NCBI GenBank assembly: GCA_011050235.1 | Contig: DRGC01000002.1 | Coordinates: 1 to 64,000, forward strand | Direction: 5' to 3' | Origin: Phycisphaerae bacterium | GTDB taxonomy: Bacteria; Planctomycetota; Phycisphaerae; SM23-33 | DNA length: 64,000 bases | Shown here: one piece after another, positions 7,105 through 14,316 of the stretch | Numbering within the stretch: position 1 is the stretch's first letter | Layout of the letters: each line of letters starts with the position of its first letter | The notes under the pieces: model-generated | The model's database searches: none | What the model was told of the DNA's origin: nothing | Seen by the model: only the letters and a program-made list of their open reading frames with translations | Position numbers and translations under genes: made by a program

Positions 7105-8421
7105 CTACGCTTTGACAATCTTGCTCCGGCCGGTCTTGACGCCAGAGGTGGCGTTGCGGGTGTCTACCACGAGTTGGGCGTGGCGGACGATTTGTTTGTA
7201 GTCGTAGCTGGTGTGGTCGGTGCTGATGAGGACCGCATCGTAGCCGGCCAGCATCTTGGCCGAGAGCGGCTTGCTCGTCATCTTCAGGTCGTGCTCGCGC
7301 ATCTTGTGGGTGCGGGGGCAGTGGGGGTCGTTGTAGTCGACCTTGGCGCCCTTTTCGATCAGCAGCTCGATGAGTTCCAGCGAGGGGCTTTCGCGAACGT
7401 CGTCGACGTCCTTCTTATAGGCCAGGCCCAACACGAGGATCTTGCTGCCCTTCAGCGATTGGCTGCGTTCGTTGAGCGCGTCCATCAGCCGGCTGATGAC
7501 ATAGCGGGGCATGGAGACGTTGATCTCGCCGGCCAGTTCGATGAAGCGCGTGGACATCTCGTACTGGCGGGCCTTCCACGACAGGTAGAACGGATCGATC
7601 GGAATGCAGTGGCCGCCCAGGCCCGGGCCCGGATAGAACGCCGTGAAGCCGAACGGCTTGGTCGCTGCGGCGCGGATGACCTCCCACACGTCAATGCCCA
7701 TGCGGTCGAACAACATCTTCAACTCGTTGACCAGGGCGATGTTCACGCAGCGGTAGGTGTTCTCGAGGATCTTGCAGGCCTCGGCGGCCTCGCAGCTGCT
7801 CACGGGCACGACGGTGTCGAGGGCGGCTTCGTAGCACGCCACGGCCGCGGCCAGCGACTTGCTGTCGTAGCCGCCGACGACCTTGGGGATCGTCTTGGTG
7901 GAGTAGTCGGTGCGGCCAGGGTCTTCACGCTCGGGCGAGAACGCCAGGAAGAAGTCTCGCCCGACCTTCAGGCCGGACTGCTCGAGGATCGGCAACATCA
8001 CTTCCTTCGTCGTGCCGGGATACGTGGTCGACTCGAGCACGACGAGTTGGCCCTTCCGCAGGACGGCAGCCACGGACCGGGCGGTAGCCTCGACGTAGGA
8101 CATGTCCGGATCGCGCATCTTGGTCAGCGGCGTGGGCACGCAGATCAGGATGCAGTCAGGCTTGGAAAGCTTCTTGAAGTCAGTCGTCGCGTCGAAGGCC
8201 CCGCCGGCGACCATCTCCTTGACGACCTTCGAGGGGATGTGCTCGATATAGCTTCGCCCGGCTTTGAGCGCTTTGACCTTGGCGGCGTCCACGTCGAAGC
8301 CCAACACCTTCAGGCCCGCGCGACAGAACTCGCGAACCAGCGGCAGGCCCACATACCCCAGGCCGACCACGCCGATCAGGGCCTTCTTGCGTTCGATCCG
8401 ATCGATGAGATTCTTGACCAT
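7105..8421 (-). CDS. wbpA: Nucleotide-sugar dehydrogenase, UDP-GlcNAc/UDP-glucose 6-dehydrogenase family (WbpA-like)
   Basis: 438 residues, typical for the family. It oxidises C6 of a UDP-sugar with NAD+ in two steps to a uronic acid for polysaccharide synthesis. The Rossmann motif GVVGLGYVGLPL is at residues 17-28. The catalytic cysteine lies in GGHCIPIDPFYLSW, and the C-terminal UDP-binding part carries KILVLGLAYKKDVDDVRESP. This wording is closest to the UDP-N-acetylglucosamine 6-dehydrogenase (WbpA/WecC) group, but the exact substrate cannot be fixed from sequence. AGGAG lies 10 bases before the ATG. A promoter-like pair with a palindrome in its spacer lies at 8504-8532. There are no other glycan genes beside it. 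Confidence 0.9.
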   Translation of the reverse strand: MVKNLIDRIERKKALIGVVGLGYVGLPLVREFCRAGLKVLGFDVDAAKVKALKAGRSYIEHIPSKVVKEMVAGGAFDATTDFKKLSKPDCILICVPTPLTKMRDPDMSYVEATARSVAAVLRKGQLVVLESTTYPGTTKEVMLPILEQSGLKVGRDFFLAFSPEREDPGRTDYSTKTIPKVVGGYDSKSLAAAVACYEAALDTVVPVSSCEAAEACKILENTYRCVNIALVNELKMLFDRMGIDVWEVIRAAATKPFGFTAFYPGPGLGGHCIPIDPFYLSWKARQYEMSTRFIELAGEINVSMPRYVISRLMDALNERSQSLKGSKILVLGLAYKKDVDDVRESPSLELIELLIEKGAKVDYNDPHCPRTHKMREHDLKMTSKPLSAKMLAGYDAVLISTDHTSYDYKQIVRHAQLVVDTRNATSGVKTGRSKIVKA

Positions 8422-8503
8422 TGCCTATCAACTCCTATCCACCGGGCCGCCTCAGGCAACCGGCGCCGGCGGGTCGGTTTCGCCCGTCGGCAAGAGAAGC
8501 TGC

Positions 8504-8532
8504 AGTCTAATCACCTCGGCTGGCCGAGGCAA
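8504..8532 (-). promoter_or_regulatory. Putative promoter with palindromic operator for the nucleotide-sugar dehydrogenase
   Basis: On the minus strand, TTGCCT (8532-8527) and TAGACT (8509-8504) are 17 bases apart. A perfect inverted repeat, CCTCGGC-CA-GCCGAGG (8529-8514), fills the spacer, where a repressor could block polymerase. The hexamers are only moderate matches, so this is tentative. The rest of 8422-8700 shows no gene. Confidence 0.35.
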
Positions 8533-8710
8533 CGCGCTGGTCAACACACCCGCATCGGAATGGTCAACCGAGACGGCGACGCCCGCCCATTCTCACCGCT
8601 CCGGATTCCGGCGATCTGAGATCAACTTTTTTTCTGAGAAATCCCATAAATCTCGTCAAGTCTTTTTTAATTAGATAGTTAAGGGTGGGAACCTTTTCAC
8701 AGTCTTGGGC

Positions 8711-8739
8711 TTGACAGAGGGACCTGATGCCAGTATCAT
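8711..8739 (+). promoter_or_regulatory. Strong sigma70-type promoter
   Basis: A perfect TTGACA (8711-8716) is followed after exactly 17 bases by TATCAT (8734-8739). It reads toward the gene starting at 8804 and predicts a leader of about 55-60 bases. Confidence 0.7.
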
Positions 8740-8772
8740 ATGGTACATAGGATGTCTTTTTGTTCTTGACAC

Positions 8773-8790
8773 CACCAACTTTTGGGGTGG
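8773..8790 (+). promoter_or_regulatory. Small hairpin covering the ribosome binding region
   Basis: CCACC (8773-8777) can pair with GGTGG (8786-8790) just before ATG 8804, and the GGTGGGG tract is the only ribosome-binding-like sequence there. A 5-codon open frame (ATG 8794 to TAG 8811) overlaps the start. Control of translation is possible but unproven. Confidence 0.3.
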
Positions 8791-8803
8791 GGAATGACGA
8801 CCA

Positions 8804-9604
8804 ATGCCTAGAGGAAGAAAACCTAAATATGCACCGGAACTTACCTTTCAGCAGTACATGCTGTTGAGAGCTCCTGTTGGCTCATCGGAGTCTCGTCAGG
8901 CGAACCAGAGCGTCCAAGAGGCGTTGAATAGGCCTTTTGAGGTCTCGCCCACATGGAACCACCGTCTTGTTCGGGACGTGGGTATGGACGAGTTGGACCT
9001 GCCCTCCCGAGCCCGCACGGCCCTTGGCGCCTTGGGGATCACCAAGGTAGGCAAGCTGATGAGCGTTCGCCGCACCGACCTTTTGGCTCAGCGGCGACTG
9101 GGCCAGGTCAGTCTGGATCGCCTTCGTCAAGAGATTATCGAGCTGCTCTGGCCGCCGCTGGTGGGCGGGGGAAATCTGAAACATTTTCAGTCATTTGAGG
9201 AGATCGTCGAGAGTTTCGTTCGCGGCACAATCCGCCAGGTCCGCAAGGCTGACTTGGCATTGGGCCGGCTGGCTCCCACGGCTGACCGTCCGAAGCCGCT
9301 GAAGGATTTCGGCGACCGGCACGGCCTCAGCCGCGAGCGTATCCGACAGATCGTCGACGAAGCCTACCTCCGACTGACCAAGCCAGCCAAACTGGCGACG
9401 CTTCTGCCGCTGTGGCGAGAAGTGTGGGCAATCCTGCGGTCGTGGTCTCGGCCGGTTCCCCTCCACCGGCTGGCCGAAGGCCTCCGCCGGCGGTTGAACT
9501 GGTCCGACGCTCCGCCGGACGCGGCGTTGGTGCGCCTGTTCGCGTTTCACCCGGAACTGGTCACCAACGGCGACACGGTCATGCTGAAGCCGATGAACCC
9601 GTAG
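8804..9604 (+). CDS. Transcription-factor-like protein: RNA polymerase alpha-CTD-like domain plus sigma region 4
   Basis: 266 residues. Residues about 58-112 (MDELDLPSRARTALGALG, then a KVGKL-type turn and SLDRLRQEI) match the helix-hairpin-helix C-terminal domain of the RNA polymerase alpha subunit, which binds UP elements and activators. Residues about 166-195 (PLKDFGDRHGLSRERIRQI) match sigma factor region 4.2, the helix-turn-helix that reads the -35 box. No sigma region 2 is present, so it is not a full sigma factor. The C-terminal 70 residues are helical and unassigned. The N-terminus is basic (MPRGRKPKYAPE). It is driven by a near-consensus promoter and stands alone. It may regulate transcription by contacting promoter DNA or polymerase; the target genes are unknown. 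Confidence 0.75.
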   Translation: MPRGRKPKYAPELTFQQYMLLRAPVGSSESRQANQSVQEALNRPFEVSPTWNHRLVRDVGMDELDLPSRARTALGALGITKVGKLMSVRRTDLLAQRRLGQVSLDRLRQEIIELLWPPLVGGGNLKHFQSFEEIVESFVRGTIRQVRKADLALGRLAPTADRPKPLKDFGDRHGLSRERIRQIVDEAYLRLTKPAKLATLLPLWREVWAILRSWSRPVPLHRLAEGLRRRLNWSDAPPDAALVRLFAFHPELVTNGDTVMLKPMNP

Positions 9605-9678
9605 TCGCACTTGCTGCCCAGCCATGGTCACATGAAGCGGCCGCCTGTGCGAACGCGCCCCCTGCCCTCCCGACGGCC

Positions 9679-9696
9679 CTTGGCCTTTAGGCCAAG
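9679..9696. terminator. Hairpin between convergent genes
   Basis: CTTGGCC-TTTA-GGCCAAG is a perfect 7-bp stem between the stop at 9604 (plus) and the stop at 9725 (minus). There is no U-run on either side, so its strength as a terminator is uncertain. Confidence 0.45.
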
Positions 9697-9724
9697 CTAG
9701 CGGGCCCTGTCCTCGTTCGGCCCC

Positions 9725-10174
9725 TTAGCGACGTCCACGACGCCCGGACGTCCTGTAGCCGCGGCCACTTCGTCCCCGCCGGCTGTGGCCGCCACGCCGT
9801 CCGCGATAGGCATAGCCACCGCGTCGGTAGCCATAGCCGCCACGTCGGTAGCCATGGCCTCTGCGGTACCCGCGATAGGCATAGCCCCTGCTGTATCCCA
9901 CACGGGGGTACACGTTGGGGTACACGTAGACATAGCCGATTCGCAGGACAACGCCGCTCCCGTACGCGCGATCATAACGCCGGTAACGGCGATAGCGCCG
10001 ATGGCCGCGCCGATAGCGCCGCCCGCTGTAGCCGCGACTTCTACGCACAAATCGCGACGAGCGCCCGCGGGAACCCCTCCCTCCCGAGCCGAGCGCCGCG
10101 TTGTCGGCGGCGACCGCCAAAACCACCAGAACGATGACAGCCAGGGCCTTCGTGATTGTCGGCCTGACATTCAC
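9725..10174 (-). CDS. Secreted Arg/Gly/Tyr-rich low-complexity protein
   Basis: 149 residues from GTG 10174, which has GGAG about 8 bases upstream. The open frame runs further upstream but there it is in the divergent promoter region. The N-terminus is a signal peptide (about residues 6-25, ITKALAVIVLVVLAVAA). The mature part is almost only Arg, Gly and Tyr with RRYRRYRRYDRAYGSG and repeated GYRRG/GYAYRG units, so it is strongly basic. A short conserved-looking core (VVLRIGYVYVYPNVYPRVGY) separates two RGY-rich arms. RGY-rich chains can bind nucleic acids or acidic polysaccharides, or phase-separate, but nothing proves a role. The other reading frames here are also open because of base bias; I prefer this one because of its signal peptide and ribosome site. 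Confidence 0.6.
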   Translation of the reverse strand: MNVRPTITKALAVIVLVVLAVAADNAALGSGGRGSRGRSSRFVRRSRGYSGRRYRRGHRRYRRYRRYDRAYGSGVVLRIGYVYVYPNVYPRVGYSRGYAYRGYRRGHGYRRGGYGYRRGGYAYRGRRGGHSRRGRSGRGYRTSGRRGRR

Positions 10175-10206
10175 AATGCTTCTCCAGCCCCCCGATGGTC
10201 CACATG

Positions 10207-10243
10207 CCGCACACGTGTGCGGTCTTGCTTCCATACCATTATA
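10207..10243 (-). promoter_or_regulatory. -10 box and 16-bp perfect palindrome upstream of the RGY-rich protein
   Basis: On the minus strand TATAAT (10243-10238) is followed 15 bases later by the perfect palindrome CCGCACACGTGTGCGG (10222-10207), about 33 bases before the GTG start. The palindrome would lie at or just after the start of transcription, a typical repressor position. No good -35 box is visible. Confidence 0.4.
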
Positions 10244-10359
10244 GCCCGCCCAGCCAGGGCCTTTGGCTATCGACGCCGACCTCTTGCAAACGCCTCCGGC
10301 CGTCTGTAAACTGCGTCGCCCGGCGCCGCAGCGGCGCCAGCTATTACGGAGACTGACCA

Positions 10360-10920
10360 ATGGGAATTCGCTCAATCAACCTTCGCAAGGGCATGGGGGT
10401 TTCGTGGGACGGTCAGAACTGGGCGGTCTGGTCCGTCGAGCACGTGCAGAAGGGCAAAGGCCCAAGCTGCATGCAGATCGAGTTGCGAAACGTCGCCACC
10501 GGCCGGATCATCAAGAATCGGTTTCGCCCCGACGAGCAACTCGACGAGATCTTCTTCGATCGCAAGAAGATGGAATATCTCTACCGCGATACTCAGAACC
10601 TGATCCTCATGGACGCCGAGAGCTTCGAGCAGGTCGAGGTGCCGGTCGACCTGATCGGCGACAGCGACGTATTCCTGATCGAGAACTGCCAGCTCGAGGT
10701 CGCCTTCATCGAAGGCAAGGCCATTGAGATCGTGCTGCCCAACACCGTGACATTGACGATCACCGACACCCCCCCGCAGGTCAAAGGCGCCACAGCCACC
10801 AACCAACTCAAAGACGCCATCTGCGACACCGGCGCAAAGGTCCGCGTGCCCCCCTTCGTCGAGAACGGCGAGAAGATCAACGTCGACACCCGCACGGGCG
10901 AGTATTTGGGCCGAGCCTAG
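10360..10920 (+). CDS. efp: Translation elongation factor P
   Basis: 186 residues, standard EF-P length. It binds stalled ribosomes between the P and E sites and promotes peptide bond formation at polyproline stretches. The three beta-barrel domains can be followed: a KOW-like N-terminal domain with the modification loop (QKGKGPS, Lys33 at the tip, the position corresponding to E. coli Lys34), an OB domain (YRDTQNLILMDAESFEQ), and the C-terminal OB domain with ATATNQLKDAICDTGAKVRVPPFV and the ending GEKINVDTRTGEYLGRA. The start is ATG 10360 with GGAG about 10 bases upstream. No lysine-modifying gene (epmA/epmB, deoxyhypusine or rhamnosyl transferase) is beside it. Confidence 0.96.
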   Translation: MGIRSINLRKGMGVSWDGQNWAVWSVEHVQKGKGPSCMQIELRNVATGRIIKNRFRPDEQLDEIFFDRKKMEYLYRDTQNLILMDAESFEQVEVPVDLIGDSDVFLIENCQLEVAFIEGKAIEIVLPNTVTLTITDTPPQVKGATATNQLKDAICDTGAKVRVPPFVENGEKINVDTRTGEYLGRA

Positions 10921-11036
10921 GCCCGCATCGCCTCGGCTGCCAGTCAACGCGTGGGCAATCCCAATCTACGTCGGGACACACCCTATGGTTTCGGGTGGCT
11001 GTTTTGAAAGTGTAGGCCCCGTGAGCGTACGGCGGC

Positions 11037-11912
11037 TTATGGCAAGATGTTGTCGGGCGTCCAGAGTTGTGGGTGGCGCTGCGGGTCCACCTCGTCGGGT
11101 AGGTACGTGCAGACGGCCCCGACGCCCAGCAGGACATTGAGCTTGCCCAGGTGTCGGGCTCCCGCGGCCAGGCCCAGCGAGACGTCCTCGGTGTGATTGG
11201 CGATAAGGTGATCGTAGTCCAACACGATGACCTTGCGTTCGCTGACCCGGATATGCCTGGCCTGGGCGTTGATGCCGTAGCTGGTCATGTCCTCCCCGAC
11301 CATGATGAGCTGTTTGCCGGTGGCCAAGTCGCTGAAATCCTCCCAGCCGGTAACGATCTCGCCGTTGACATACAGGGACATCTGGCCGACGCCTCGGAAG
11401 GGCCCGCCGTCGCCGTCAGGCATGAAGGTGGCAATGGGGGGCTTGGTCTTGGTGACGTGGAAGACCACGTCGTTGTAGTCCACGATGCCGCCGCCGCTTT
11501 CGAAGCGGTATTCCATATAGTCGTCCCGGTCGTTGACGATGCAGCGGCCGGGCGTGGGGGCGAAGGGAATGAACAGGTCGTCGACACGGGTATACAACTC
11601 GTAGACGGGGGGGGTGCTTTCCAGAGGCTCGGGCTGGTCGGGGCAGAGAAACATCTCCGTGTTCGGCACGGTATCGTAGGGGACGGATGGCCATTCGGTC
11701 CGCTCGGGGAACGGCCTTATCACGGCGGCGCCGCTGATCGCCAGGGCGCGGGCCCGAAAGGCTACATCGATCTGCCGAAGATTGGTGGCGCAGACTGTCC
11801 GTCGGCCGACCGCCATAGCGGACAGGAACGACGGCACCAGTATGCTGAACAGCACCCCGATGACGCCCAGGGCCAACAGCATTTCGGTCAGCGTGAACCC
11901 ACGGCGATTCAT
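11037..11912 (-). CDS. Type IV pilin-like/pseudopilin protein (prepilin-type N-terminus)
   Basis: 291 residues. The start ATG 11912 follows GGGAGG at 8 bases. Directly after MNRR comes the prepilin peptidase site GFTLTE and a hydrophobic helix (MLLALGVIGVLFSILVPSFL), so the protein should be cleaved after Gly6 and inserted in the inner membrane. The remainder is a globular periplasmic domain with four scattered cysteines and no recognised motif. Large families of such single pseudopilins (often with a DUF1559-like body) are typical of Planctomycetota; this one lacks an obvious H-X9-DG ending. It stands alone, away from secretion genes. Its role could be a minor pseudopilin or a surface protein. 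Confidence 0.8.
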   Translation of the reverse strand: MNRRGFTLTEMLLALGVIGVLFSILVPSFLSAMAVGRRTVCATNLRQIDVAFRARALAISGAAVIRPFPERTEWPSVPYDTVPNTEMFLCPDQPEPLESTPPVYELYTRVDDLFIPFAPTPGRCIVNDRDDYMEYRFESGGGIVDYNDVVFHVTKTKPPIATFMPDGDGGPFRGVGQMSLYVNGEIVTGWEDFSDLATGKQLIMVGEDMTSYGINAQARHIRVSERKVIVLDYDHLIANHTEDVSLGLAAGARHLGKLNVLLGVGAVCTYLPDEVDPQRHPQLWTPDNILP

Positions 11913-12447
11913 GTTTTTTGCCTCCCAGGGCGGGCCGCCGCATTCCTGTGGCAGCGCCTTGTGCGGCACAAACTCAAGTTAGAGTTACCCCATTATGGCC
12001 GAATTCGCCGCCAAATGCCAGTATGTGGGCCATTTCTCCTATTGAGCGCCCACGTGCCGACCCACCGGCCAACCGGCTGCGCGGCTGGCCCAGAGGCGAC
12101 GGCCAATTGCGCCGACAAAATAGTCTGAGGGGATAATCTATTTTCATCGCATCTTCCGGAATTGTCGGGACTTCCTGATCGCCGGCCGGCGGAGAGCGGA
12201 TTGTTTCCCAAGCCTTTAGAAAATCCACGCTTGTGGACGATAGATAATGAGGCAATACACAAGGAGTTGGTGAGTTAGGCAAGGATGCCTCGCTGCGCCC
12301 TTGGTGTCTCTAGGGCGCGGTGCAGGATTGTTGGGCAACCACTGCGCCCGGGCCGGGCAGGCCCGTGTGGCCGTTGGTCTGTCGGCGAAGCCATACGGTC
12401 TTGCCGCGCAACTGTGTCCGACTGGCAGCGGTCAGCGAAGGGATGAC
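11913..12447. other. Intergenic stretch without a convincing gene
   Basis: About 535 bases lie between the pseudopilin (minus) and the efflux operon (plus). A 57-codon minus-strand frame from ATG 12144 and a 53-codon plus-strand frame at 12285-12446 are open, but neither has a recognisable product. GATAAT occurs near 12134 without a convincing -35. I see no tRNA, terminator or repeat. Confidence 0.4.
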
Positions 12448-14316
12448 GTGACGGTAGATGCTCGTCATAGGTTGACGCTTCGGATCGCCCTGGGGCTATG
12501 TTTGTGCCTAGCCGCTGGGTGCTCACCCAGCTTCTACCGGCGCGAAGCCGACAAGGCCGCGATCAACATCATCCAGAACGAACAGGCCAAAGCTCTCGGC
12601 CGCACCGGGGCGTTCGAGATCGAACTGCCGATCGACACGCTTCGCCGGCGGCTTCTGCTGGGGCAGGACTTGCCTCGCACCGGCCGGGCGTCGTTGGGGA
12701 CCGACCAGTTGGAGCGGATCCAGAATTGGCCGGAGAAGGACTATCCCCCCACGGGCGACGAGCCTGGCGACACCCCGACGACCCAGCCGGGCGTGATCAA
12801 GCTGGCCCTGGTCGACGCGCTGCAGGTGGCGGCAAGCAACACCCGAGAGTACCAGACCCGCAAGGAGGACGTCTACCGGGCGGCGCTGGACCTGGACCTG
12901 GAGAACGACGCCTTTCGGCACACGTTCGCCGGGGCGATGGAGATGACGCACAAGCGGGATCTGACCGAGGGCTCGACGCTCCGGGGCAACGAATACACCA
13001 GTTCGATCGACTGGACCAAGAAGTTCAAGACCGGCGCCGAGATCACAGCCAGTATCGCCATCGATCTGGTCAAGCTGCTTTCGCCGAGCCGCGAGTCTTC
13101 GACCGGCATTCTGGCCGATGTGTCGATTACGATTCCGCTGATGAAGGACGCCGGGTGGCAGATCGTGACCGAGCCGATGACCCAGGCCCAGCGCAACGTG
13201 ATCTATGTCCTCCGCACGCTGGAACGTTTCAGACGGACGCTGGCCGTTCGCGTGGCCACCGACTACTTGTCGGTGCTGCAGCAAATGGATGTGGTGGAGA
13301 ACGAGAAAAACAACTATGTGCGGCTACTGACGGGCACGCGGCGCGTGCGCCGGTTGTCCCAGGCCGGTCGGATGCCCGAAATCCAGGTGGACCAGGCGCG
13401 GCAGGACGCCCTGCGAGCGCGGGACCGCTGGATCGGCGCCCGCCAGCTCTACGCCCAACGGCTGGACCAGTTCAAGATCACGCTGGGTCTGCCCACGGAT
13501 TCGTTGATCGAACTGGACCGGTCGGAACTCGACCGTCTGGCCGAGACCGCCCAGCATCGCATGCCGGGATCGCCTCCGGACACGTCGGCGACGACGCAGC
13601 CCGCCGATGCCGACGCGCCGGTCGATCTGGACGTGCCCAGTCGCGTCGGCGGCGGCCCACTGGAGTTGCCGCCCGAGGAAGCGGTCCTGATCGCGCTGGA
13701 GTATCGGCTGGACCTGCAGACATCGGTCTGGCGCGTGGCCGACGCGCAACGGAGAATCGTGGTCGCCGCCAACGCCCTGGAAATGGGGCTCGCCCTGACG
13801 GCGGGGGGAGTGGCAGGGGGCAGTCGCAGCCTGGGCAGCGCAACCTCGCCGAACGCTCGGCTTCGGCCGGAACACGGCGTTTACACCTTCGGGCTGCTGT
13901 TGGATTTGCCTCTGGAGCGAACGGACGAGCAGAACGCCTATCGCGACGCGTACATCACGCTGGAACGGGCGGTCCGAAGCGTGCAGGAACTCGAAGACCA
14001 GATCAAGCTCGACATCCGCAACGAGCTTCGCCAATTGCTGCGGGCGCGCGAGAGCTTCCAGATCCAGGCCAAGTCCGTCACCGTGGCGCAGCGCCGGGTC
14101 GAAAGCACCGCCCTGTTTCTCCAGGCCGGGCGGGCCGAGGTCCGGGACGTCCTGGAGGCCCAGGAATCTTTGGTCTCAGCACAGAACGCTTTGACCGCGG
14201 CGCTGGTAAACTATCGGGTGGCGGAACTGGAGCTTCAGCGCGATATGGGCGTTCTCCAGATAAATGATGAAGGGCTTTGGCATGAGTACAGACCCGACGA
14301 CGACAACAGCGAGTAA
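12448..14316 (+). CDS. TolC-family outer-membrane efflux lipoprotein
   Basis: 622 residues from GTG 12448, with GAAGGG five bases upstream. The N-terminus is a lipoprotein signal ending in LCLCLAAGC, so the mature protein should be lipid-anchored through that Cys. Two long helical OEP-type halves follow (residues about 120-330 and 420-610), with the typical coiled-coil helices (AQRNVIYVLRTLERFRRTLA and AQRRVESTALFLQAGRAEVR; EAQESLVSAQNALTAAL). The halves are joined by a Thr/Gln/Pro linker (TSATTQPADADAP). It forms the outer-membrane channel of the tripartite pump encoded by the next three genes, which overlap or nearly overlap it. Such TTQP linkers recur in this genome. Confidence 0.85.
   Translation: MTVDARHRLTLRIALGLCLCLAAGCSPSFYRREADKAAINIIQNEQAKALGRTGAFEIELPIDTLRRRLLLGQDLPRTGRASLGTDQLERIQNWPEKDYPPTGDEPGDTPTTQPGVIKLALVDALQVAASNTREYQTRKEDVYRAALDLDLENDAFRHTFAGAMEMTHKRDLTEGSTLRGNEYTSSIDWTKKFKTGAEITASIAIDLVKLLSPSRESSTGILADVSITIPLMKDAGWQIVTEPMTQAQRNVIYVLRTLERFRRTLAVRVATDYLSVLQQMDVVENEKNNYVRLLTGTRRVRRLSQAGRMPEIQVDQARQDALRARDRWIGARQLYAQRLDQFKITLGLPTDSLIELDRSELDRLAETAQHRMPGSPPDTSATTQPADADAPVDLDVPSRVGGGPLELPPEEAVLIALEYRLDLQTSVWRVADAQRRIVVAANALEMGLALTAGGVAGGSRSLGSATSPNARLRPEHGVYTFGLLLDLPLERTDEQNAYRDAYITLERAVRSVQELEDQIKLDIRNELRQLLRARESFQIQAKSVTVAQRRVESTALFLQAGRAEVRDVLEAQESLVSAQNALTAALVNYRVAELELQRDMGVLQINDEGLWHEYRPDDDNSE

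Noticed and set aside
9697-10170. A 157-codon alternative frame over the RGY-rich gene
   Set aside because: It lacks a signal peptide and ribosome site; it is the shifted reading of the same GC-rich repeats.
12285-12446. A 53-codon plus-strand frame before the efflux operon
   Set aside because: The nearest AAGG is too close to the ATG and the peptide shows no recognisable feature.
12498-14267. A 589-codon frame in another phase of the TolC-family gene
   Set aside because: It overlaps the lipoprotein almost completely and its composition (Arg/Gly-rich) is that of a shifted frame.
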